This document shows, piece after piece, positions 5,979 through 9,879 of a DNA stretch of 9,879 bases. A program made the position numbers and the translations under genes. The DNA lies in contig JAQVUC010000021.1 in NCBI GenBank assembly GCA_028699715.1, positions 1 through 9,879 of the forward strand. The letters are read 5' to 3'. Source of the DNA: Anaerolineaceae bacterium. Lineage in GTDB: Bacteria > Chloroflexota > Anaerolineae > Anaerolineales > Anaerolineaceae. A model generated the notes under the pieces. The model saw nothing but the letters and a program-made list of their open reading frames with translations. It searched no databases and was not told the origin of the DNA. The first letter of the stretch is position 1. Each line of letters opens with the position of its first letter.

Positions 5979-8228
5979 ATGCGAAAGAATCGATTTCAAA
6001 ACCTGTTTATCTTGAGCTGCGTGGCTGTTTTGCTGGTCTCATGTACCATCACCATAAGTCCCATGCCGGCAGATACTGAGCAACCTCCAGAAGCGACATT
6101 GCCGCCTACTGAGCCTGTTGCTCCTGAACCCACAAGTCCCCAGGTGGAGACAGAAATACCCGGGGATGTGGTCGTCTTGCCCGCTGATGAGGTTTACGGT
6201 GCCACGTTTGCCAGTTATCAGCAGGCTCAGGTCTCTTTGCCTCAAAGCTATCCGGGCGGCTATTCCCTGCCGATTTCCCTTAGCGAGGTGGAGAATATGG
6301 ACGAAATAAATTTAAGTCCTGATCAACTGGCTTTGCTGGCCCAGAATGGCTTTGTTGTCCAGGCTCCTGATAATTCTCCCAGCAAGCTGCTTTCGGAGTT
6401 CTACCAGGGCTATGAAAGCACGCGGTATGGAGACATTCCAGCCTTCATCACCACCGATTCCGTATTTCATGTCTATCACCTGGTGTTCGACAAAATGCTC
6501 CGTGATTTGGAACGTGAAATGTTCATTCCCATGCTGCGGGAATTGACATCAGCCTTGATCGCGGCCACTAAAGCACAGTACGACCAGGTGGCGGGGACCT
6601 CACTGGAAGAAGCGGCGCTGCGGAACCTGGCGTTTTTCAGTGTGGCCGGGTCGCTGTTGCAAAGCGGTGATCCAATTCCCGATGAGGCCCGGGAACTGGT
6701 TGAAGCCGAACTGGCTTTGATCATGTCAACATCGGGGGTTGAGTACTCTCCTATCTTTAACTACGAGGGTCAGCCCGCGGATATGGCCTACATTGAGGAC
6801 TACTCCCAATACATCCCGCGCGGGCACTATACCCTTGGGCCTGAGCTTGAAATGTATTTCCGCGCCATGATGTGGTACGGACGCATGAATTACCGCCTCA
6901 AGGACCGCATGGAGGTTCAGCGCGCGCTTTTGATCACAAAAGCCCTGCGTGAGACCACCACAGCGTCCGGTGCTTCCGCGCTGATGCTTTGGCAAAACAT
7001 CTACGACCCGACTGTTTTCATCGTAGGCAAGGCGGATGACCTGGGAGTACACGAATTTGGGGTTGTCTCGGATGCGATTTTTGGTGCTGCTCCGGAACTG
7101 GCCTTGTTTGCTGATGAAACCTTACTCACTTCATTCATTGAAACGGCACGCTTGTTGCCTCCGCCCCAGGTCAACTCCATGTGGGTCTGGATCTGGCAGG
7201 ACCAGGACGATGTGACCCAGGGTTTCCGCTTCATGGGGCAGCGCTTTACGCTGGACCAGTATGTTTTTGGTCAGGTAATGTGGCGAAAAGTTGGCACAAT
7301 GGAGAAACCGCGGGACTTGCCCAAGGCTTTGGATTTCTTCGCCGCGCAAGGCTCTCAGCTGGCACTGGATCTCCTCTATGAGATGGGCGAAAATGATTAT
7401 TTGAATTATGAAACTCAGATGGCAAAGGTCACCCAGGAGGTCGCTACGCTTGAGCTGGATTCATGGACGCAAAACCTGTATTGGTCCTGGCTCTATGCTC
7501 TTAAGCCTGTCTTTGAACCCAAGGATGAGACTTACCCGGCTTTTATGCAGACCGAGGCCTGGGCTCGAAAGGATCTTCACACCGCGCTCAGTTCGTGGAC
7601 CGAACTGAAACATGACACGATTCTCTACGCTAAACAAGTGATGGCGGAAATGGGTGGCGGACCGGGTGACCCACCACCTCATGGTTATGTGGAGCCCAAC
7701 CCTGAAGCTTACGCCCGCCTGTTGGCTTTGGCGGAGATGACATACCAGGGTTTGGAAGATCGCGGGCTGTTGGGGCAGAATACCATGGTCAATCTGAACA
7801 ATCTAATTGCCGAACTTCAATTCCTCCTGGATATTTCCCAGAGGCATTTGGCTGGGGAAATGATCACAGACGATGACTACTGGCATATCAAATATTACGG
7901 CGGATGGCTTGAGTCGATGACCATTGCAGCGGCTGACCCCGCGGGTGATGGGTATTCCGCAAACCTGGAGGATCAAAAATCCGCCCTGGTAGCCGATGTT
8001 GCCACTGGTATAGAGCGGGTGTTGGAGGAAGGTGTTGGCTATCCAACAAATATTTACGTTGTTTTACCGGATGAACCTTATCGGGTTGGAATTGGCGTGG
8101 TTTATACCTACTACGAATTTATCGTTCCCCCCGCTGAGCGGATGACAGACGAAACCTGGCAAGCTTTGCTCGAATCCGGGCAGGCTCCCCCGCAACCGGA
8201 ATGGACCCAGGCCTTCATTTCCGATTAA
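5979..8228 (+). CDS. DUF3160 family lipoprotein
   Basis: A 749-residue exported protein. The start at ATG 5979 has an excellent AAGGAG site (5965-5970), 8 nt upstream. The N-terminus has basic residues, a hydrophobic core and a good lipobox LLVSC, so lipid attachment at Cys 22 is expected. A Pro/Thr/Glu-rich linker of about 40 residues (23-65) leads to the globular part. I assign DUF3160 from the blocks TTDSVFHVYHLVFD (158-171), DYSQYIPRGHYT (274-285), YFRAMMWYGR (293-302), GQRFTLDQYVF (420-430), HGYVEPNPEAYARL (568-581) and VGIGVVYTYYEF (703-714). The family occurs as large surface lipoproteins in Chloroflexota and other bacteria and archaea, and has no known activity. Conserved His, Asp, Tyr and Arg residues in these blocks could form an active or binding site, but that is a guess. 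It is flanked by two other exported-protein genes and overlaps the next gene by 28 nt. Confidence 0.88.
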   Translation: MRKNRFQNLFILSCVAVLLVSCTITISPMPADTEQPPEATLPPTEPVAPEPTSPQVETEIPGDVVVLPADEVYGATFASYQQAQVSLPQSYPGGYSLPISLSEVENMDEINLSPDQLALLAQNGFVVQAPDNSPSKLLSEFYQGYESTRYGDIPAFITTDSVFHVYHLVFDKMLRDLEREMFIPMLRELTSALIAATKAQYDQVAGTSLEEAALRNLAFFSVAGSLLQSGDPIPDEARELVEAELALIMSTSGVEYSPIFNYEGQPADMAYIEDYSQYIPRGHYTLGPELEMYFRAMMWYGRMNYRLKDRMEVQRALLITKALRETTTASGASALMLWQNIYDPTVFIVGKADDLGVHEFGVVSDAIFGAAPELALFADETLLTSFIETARLLPPPQVNSMWVWIWQDQDDVTQGFRFMGQRFTLDQYVFGQVMWRKVGTMEKPRDLPKALDFFAAQGSQLALDLLYEMGENDYLNYETQMAKVTQEVATLELDSWTQNLYWSWLYALKPVFEPKDETYPAFMQTEAWARKDLHTALSSWTELKHDTILYAKQVMAEMGGGPGDPPPHGYVEPNPEAYARLLALAEMTYQGLEDRGLLGQNTMVNLNNLIAELQFLLDISQRHLAGEMITDDDYWHIKYYGGWLESMTIAAADPAGDGYSANLEDQKSALVADVATGIERVLEEGVGYPTNIYVVLPDEPYRVGIGVVYTYYEFIVPPAERMTDETWQALLESGQAPPQPEWTQAFISD

Positions 8229-9172
8229 GACTGAGAAACCTTGCTATTGGAGGAGTGATTTTACTTTCACTCCTCCAGGCAGGCTGTCTACCAGAGCCGC
8301 CTCTGACGATTACCCTTGGCGGTGATATCATCCTGGGGCGAGATGGGCAGACCATATTTACGGGAAACCCCTGGGGGAACATTGCGCCCGCCGATTCAAC
8401 AGCAGAGGGCGGTCAGAATTGGTTTTTGGTCAATCTCGAGTCCCCGCTTGCCAGTCTGGTGGAGGCAAAAAGCGTAAGCGCTGAAGGTTACAACCTCTGC
8501 GCTCCTTCTGAAACGGCCAAAATCCTGAAAATGGGCGGCGTGGATCTGGTATCCACAGCCAACAACCATCAGGGTGATTGCAACCAGAGCCTTGACCCTT
8601 TCCGGGCGGTCGAGGGACTCTCGCTTGTCTCTGAGGCTCAGCCATTTTTTCTGGAAAGTCCTGATGGCACCATCGCGGTTATTGCGGTTGATGCGGTTTC
8701 AAAACCATTGGACATGACATCCCTCCTGGACCGTGTGGCAGAACTTCAAGCGAAATCCGACCTGGTGATTGTTTCGCTACATTGGGGTGCGGAATATGCT
8801 GGGGAACCCACCTCTTTGCAGCGGGAGCAGGCCAAGCAGCTTGCTAATGCCGGGGTGAATGTCTTATGGGGGCATCATCCGCATGTGCTCCAGCCTGCGG
8901 AGTGGATCGTCTCAGAAAATGGAGAACATCGCATGCTGGCTCTTTTCAGCCTGGGTAACTTGCTGACAGACCAGACCATGACCTATGAGACGCGTCACTC
9001 AGCCCTGGTTCAAGTTTATTTCCAGGGAGGGGAAATTAACCAACTAAGCTTTCAGCCCCTGGTCCTGCTGCAAAAAGAGGGTGAATTATCACTGGCTCAT
9101 CCGGATGAAGAGGCAGTAAAGCGCATCAGTGAGCGTTTGGGCTGGACAGAACTCAGCCAATCTTTACCGTAG
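8201..9172 (+). CDS. CapA-family (PgsA-like) metallophosphatase-fold protein, probably membrane-anchored
   Basis: A 323-residue member of the CapA family, related in fold to calcineurin-like phosphoesterases. Motifs in order: GGDIILGR (40-47, metal-ligand Asp 42), NLESPL (78-83), NNH (121-123), HWGAEY (194-199), GHHPHVLQ (224-231) and FSLGNLL (249-255). The likely metal-site Asp, Asn and His residues are all present. The N-terminus has three arginines (8, 10, 12) and a hydrophobic stretch ending in LLQAGC (24-29). This looks like a lipobox but has Gln where Leu is usual, so lipidation at Cys 29 is possible and not certain. The ATG at 8201 lies inside the DUF3160 gene; no better start follows before the signal sequence, so translational coupling is likely. 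CapA/PgsA proteins take part in poly-gamma-glutamate capsule formation, but no ligase genes are nearby, so the role here is open. Confidence 0.88.
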   Translation: MDPGLHFRLRLRNLAIGGVILLSLLQAGCLPEPPLTITLGGDIILGRDGQTIFTGNPWGNIAPADSTAEGGQNWFLVNLESPLASLVEAKSVSAEGYNLCAPSETAKILKMGGVDLVSTANNHQGDCNQSLDPFRAVEGLSLVSEAQPFFLESPDGTIAVIAVDAVSKPLDMTSLLDRVAELQAKSDLVIVSLHWGAEYAGEPTSLQREQAKQLANAGVNVLWGHHPHVLQPAEWIVSENGEHRMLALFSLGNLLTDQTMTYETRHSALVQVYFQGGEINQLSFQPLVLLQKEGELSLAHPDEEAVKRISERLGWTELSQSLP

Positions 9173-9225
9173 AAAATCAAGCTGTCCATTGATAACAAGA
9201 ACCCCGACTCGTTCTCAAAATAAAA

Positions 9226-9258
9226 GCCGCGCCTTCCCAGGTTTGAGAAAAGCGCGGC
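9226..9258 (-). terminator. Terminator hairpin between convergent CapA and aldo/keto reductase genes
   Basis: GCCGCGC (9226-9232) pairs with GCGCGGC (9252-9258) across 19 nt, and two more A-T pairs form if one base bulges. On the minus strand the stem is followed directly by TTTTATTTT, a good U-tract, so it ends the aldo/keto reductase message. In the plus direction the following sequence GTGTTTATC is a weaker tract, and the hairpin may still serve the CapA operon. Confidence 0.75.
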
Positions 9259-9279
9259 GTGTTTATCTTCTACAAAAAG

Positions 9280-9879
9280 TTAGTTTACTTTGACATCGTC
9301 CGGGTAGTCTGCCAGGGCGGTATCGATGCGCTGCATGACCTCATCGGTCAGCATGGGGACAACATCCAAAGCCTTGAAGTTTTCTTCAATTTGGCTTAAT
9401 TTGCTGGCGCCGGTGATGACCGTGCTGACGTTGGGGTTTTTAAGCACCCAGGCCAGGGACATTTGCGGCAAGCTGACGCCTAAATCATCAGCGATTTGGG
9501 CCAGGTTCTCAACCGCTTGCACGCGCTTGGGGTCTGAGAACATTTCTTTCAGCCATTCGTAGCCAGGCAGGCTGGCGCGACTGCCCTCGGGGAAATTGCC
9601 GCCGCGATACTTGCCGGTCAGCATACCGGATTTCAGGGGGCTCCAGGTGGTTGTGCCGAGACCCAGTTTGCGATAAAGGACATCGTATTCCTGTTCAAAG
9701 CGGGTACGGTGGAGCAGGTTGTATTCGGGCTGTTCCATGCTTGGGCCGATCAGGTGATGCTTTTTGGCGATTTTTGCTGCTTTGAGGATAGATTCAGCCG
9801 GCCATTCAGAGGTGCCCCAATAAAAGGCTTTTCCTTGATTAATGACATGGTTGAAAGCGCGTACAGTTTCCTCAATGGG
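9280..9879 (-). CDS. Aldo/keto reductase, voltage-gated K+ channel beta-subunit-like group, C-terminal part (start outside window)
   Basis: The minus-strand frame is open from the right edge to TAA at 9282-9280, giving 199 residues of a gene whose start lies beyond the window. The ATG at 9738 is internal, because conserved family sequence continues upstream of it. The edge segment reads [13 protein letters not shown], the strand and loop typical of AKR6 and YghZ-like reductases. It is followed by [30 protein letters not shown], and near the end [20 protein letters not shown], which holds the NADP-binding Ser/Thr-Val-Ile-x-Gly-x block of this fold. The catalytic Asp, Tyr and Lys lie in the missing N-terminal half. 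Such enzymes reduce aldehydes and ketones with NADPH in the cytoplasm. The substrate is unknown. It points toward the CapA operon and is ended by the hairpin at 9226-9258. Confidence 0.9.
   Translation of the reverse strand, partial: PIEETVRAFNHVINQGKAFYWGTSEWPAESILKAAKIAKKHHLIGPSMEQPEYNLLHRTRFEQEYDVLYRKLGLGTTTWSPLKSGMLTGKYRGGNFPEGSRASLPGYEWLKEMFSDPKRVQAVENLAQIADDLGVSLPQMSLAWVLKNPNVSTVITGASKLSQIEENFKALDVVPMLTDEVMQRIDTALADYPDDVKVN

Noticed and set aside
5235..9172. Reading the three-gene operon as a defence or toxin-antitoxin system
   Set aside because: All three products carry export signals and none has a nuclease, NTPase, sensor or toxin motif; a cell-envelope role fits better.

Overview
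The window looks like a chromosomal segment of a bacterium from the phylum Chloroflexota, probably class Anaerolineae. This is an inference from moderate GC content, the DUF3160 lipoprotein beside a CapA-type protein, and the style of the conserved enzymes. No marker gene fixes the taxonomy. There is no rRNA, tRNA, CRISPR array, transposase, integrase or phage gene. The whole segment reads as stable chromosome.

Layout, left to right. (1) Positions 1-372 are the 3' end of a ThiF/MoeB/HesA E1-like gene. (2) A sigma70-type promoter at 440-469 drives a single gene, a delta-1-pyrroline-5-carboxylate dehydrogenase-like aldehyde dehydrogenase (516-2102), which is closed by a strong hairpin at 2125-2159. 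(3) A same-strand set follows: a small two-helix membrane protein (2180-2431), a D-2-hydroxyacid dehydrogenase (2455-3480) and the AAA+ ATPase RarA/MgsA (3488-4855). The last two are 7 nt apart and probably co-transcribed. (4) A 379-bp gene-free, AT-rich stretch (4856-5234) carries a 12-bp palindrome, a consensus -10 box and a long leader with a hairpin. (5) A tight three-gene set of exported proteins follows: an FG-GAP-like secreted protein (5235-5966), a DUF3160 lipoprotein (5979-8228) and a CapA-family protein with a signal or lipoprotein N-terminus (8201-9172). The last two genes overlap by 28 nt. (6) A convergent aldo/keto reductase (9280 to the right edge, minus strand) is separated from the CapA gene by a hairpin with a good U-tract in the minus direction.

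Genes of regions 1-3 are cytoplasmic metabolism and genome maintenance and look ordinary. The most interesting part is region 5. All three products appear to leave the cytoplasm, the genes share one promoter region, and none has a settled function. No poly-gamma-glutamate ligase genes (pgsB/pgsC type) are next to the CapA gene in this window, so capsule synthesis is not supported. I infer a cell-envelope module of unknown role. I did not find a convincing defence system, mobile element or RNA-guided system.
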